Assembly: GCA_946699065.1 (NCBI GenBank)
Contig: CAMPDV010000360.1
Location: forward strand, 186,001-250,000
Direction: 5' to 3'
From: Loxodes magnus
Lineage: Eukaryota > Ciliophora > Karyorelictea > Loxodida > Loxodidae
Length of the DNA: 64,000 nucleotides
Position 1 is the first letter of the stretch. Every line of letters starts with the position of its first letter. Shown in pieces: positions 62,766-64,000 of this stretch. The translations under genes and the position numbers were made by a program. Under the pieces are notes generated by a model, which did not search any database, was not told the DNA's origin, and worked only from the letters and a program-made list of their open reading frames with translations.

Positions 62766-64000
62766 TGCATTTGAAATAAAAGTAGATGCATTAATACCTT
62801 AGATTTATAGGTTATATCATATTTTTTATTAAGATTCAATTTTAGAATCTAAGTTAAAGCATAAAAAGTCTATAATTATCTAATTAATATCTTTGTTTAA
62901 TGTAAATAGAGCTTATAAAACATTAGGCATCATTACCGATATGAAGCCTGTTATTTTTATCATTTCATCTAAAAACTAAGCAAATCAAAACTATTAGCAA
63001 CAATTGGAGGAGCCATAACTCACAACTAAATTAGAATATCCTAATGTAGCAGTTATAGAAGCTACAATTAATTTTATATTTCATGATGACTTTACATAGC
63101 TTTCTTATTACTTTGTTAAGTTTAAGTTACTTATATTATTTTAATCTATATCCTATTAACTAGAATCATAGTTATCTAAACATTAATTTTAAGTCAATTT
63201 CTTAGGATTTAAGCATTAAATACAGCCATCGTTTGTGCATGTGGCACAGAAAGGATCGAAATCAATGCAAGAATGGCATAAGTTATCTGCTCCAATATAG
63301 TATCCTAAATTGCAACTGGTGCATTGAGATCCTGCTTGATTACATTATACGCAATGAGACAAAGCAACGTCGCAATTCTGACATATTCCATTTGCATTGC
63401 TATCTTATTATGTTACATCGCAAATATCTAAACATTCATTCAAGGTCAAAACCTTTGGGCTCTAGCATACATTGCAAATTGCAACTTATGAATCATTTCT
63501 TATTTATTGAGCGCAGAACTAGCAAAATGGAATAACTAGCTAGCAATTCTCACATATATTATTTTAATCTATATCCTATTAACTAGAATCGCAGTTATCT
63601 AAACATTAATTTTAAGTCAATTTTTTTGAAAGTGAGCACTATCTGCAATTTAAACCGTCTTCTGTGCAGATATCGCAAAACTAAATAATCTAACTGCATG
63701 GTTGGCATATAAAATCTTAGTCTTAATCCTGTTCAGATTAAATGCAATTAGTTAAGCATTATTAATTTGTTAGCTTGAAAGGATAATAGCAATTAAGACA
63801 AATTGTTCCATCACTCGAACAATTTTAGCAATTTTTGATTGAATTATTGCAGAAACTACACTCAGATGGAGAAATTTAATAAATATCTTCAGGACAATTC
63901 TAGTAGTATTATCCTAAAAACAATTTATTTTGGTTTTAGCATTTTAAACAATTTAGACCATCATCAAAACAAAGTTCACAAAATTAAATTTAAATTTAAT
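62766..64000 (-). CDS. Surface protein, short form, C-terminal part (5' end beyond window)
   Basis: Inverted Cys-rich and post-Cys-rich sequence matching 4,021-5,250. On the minus strand it reads with the CxxC pattern seen in the giant gene at 40,480-41,660 and stops being homologous at the junction with the plus-strand copy. The start lies right of the window. Confidence 0.6.

Noticed and set aside
1-64000. Tetrahymena-type code (TGA stop) with all genes being pseudogenes
   Set aside because: TGA occurs at conserved aromatic positions in several unrelated genes and in multiple copies; random decay would not place it there.
1-64000. tRNA or rRNA genes
   Set aside because: No cloverleaf-like box A/box B pairs or rRNA-like GC-rich segments were recognised by eye; a tRNA scan could still find some.

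Overview
The window looks like nuclear DNA of a ciliate: by eye about four-fifths A+T, very short spacers, and coding frames full of TAA and TAG where homologous copies carry CAA (Gln). In-frame TGA is also common and sits where copies or aligned repeats carry TGG or another aromatic or hydrophobic residue. Reading TAA/TAG as Gln and TGA as Trp, with TGA probably also serving as stop, opens most of the window. That matches the karyorelict nuclear code (NCBI table 27) or the Condylostoma code (table 28). Few ORFs are visible under the standard or Tetrahymena codes. All gene calls below use TAA/TAG=Gln and TGA=Trp. Because stops are nearly absent, gene ends are approximate, and frame choice rests on amino-acid plausibility and on conservation between copies.

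Layout. A gene cassette occurs four times: A (1-4,020, plus), B (about 13,095 down to about 4,020, minus), C (17,569 to the giant gene, plus) and D (56,037-62,765, plus). It carries up to five small genes, mostly basic or coiled-coil, and ends in a secreted surface-protein gene starting with a conserved signal peptide. Copies A and B meet head to head, so 1-13,095 forms a large imperfect palindrome. Copy D repeats the same head-to-head junction at its right end. Copy C carries a 1.9-kb insertion and leads into a giant gene (23,896-43,440) with about 93 tandem 162-bp units, each encoding 54 residues of Chlamydia-Pmp-like beta-helix repeat. These are followed by a furin-like Cys-rich region and a multi-pass membrane domain.

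Between the cassettes lie single-copy genes: a plus/minus convergent pair at 13,096-16,854; two minus-strand genes at 43,773-44,460 and 45,370-46,650; a large EF-hand gene on the minus strand at 47,445-53,390; and a plus-strand gene at 53,960-55,860. Apparent introns of about 20-28 nt join some frames.

A GC-rich 9-mer, GGCGGGAAA (identical to the canonical E2F/DP site), recurs in gene spacers of all cassettes and once upstream of a single-copy gene. The most notable features are the stop-free code, the giant array with TGA inside many units, and an inverted family of full and truncated surface-protein genes that could exchange sequence.
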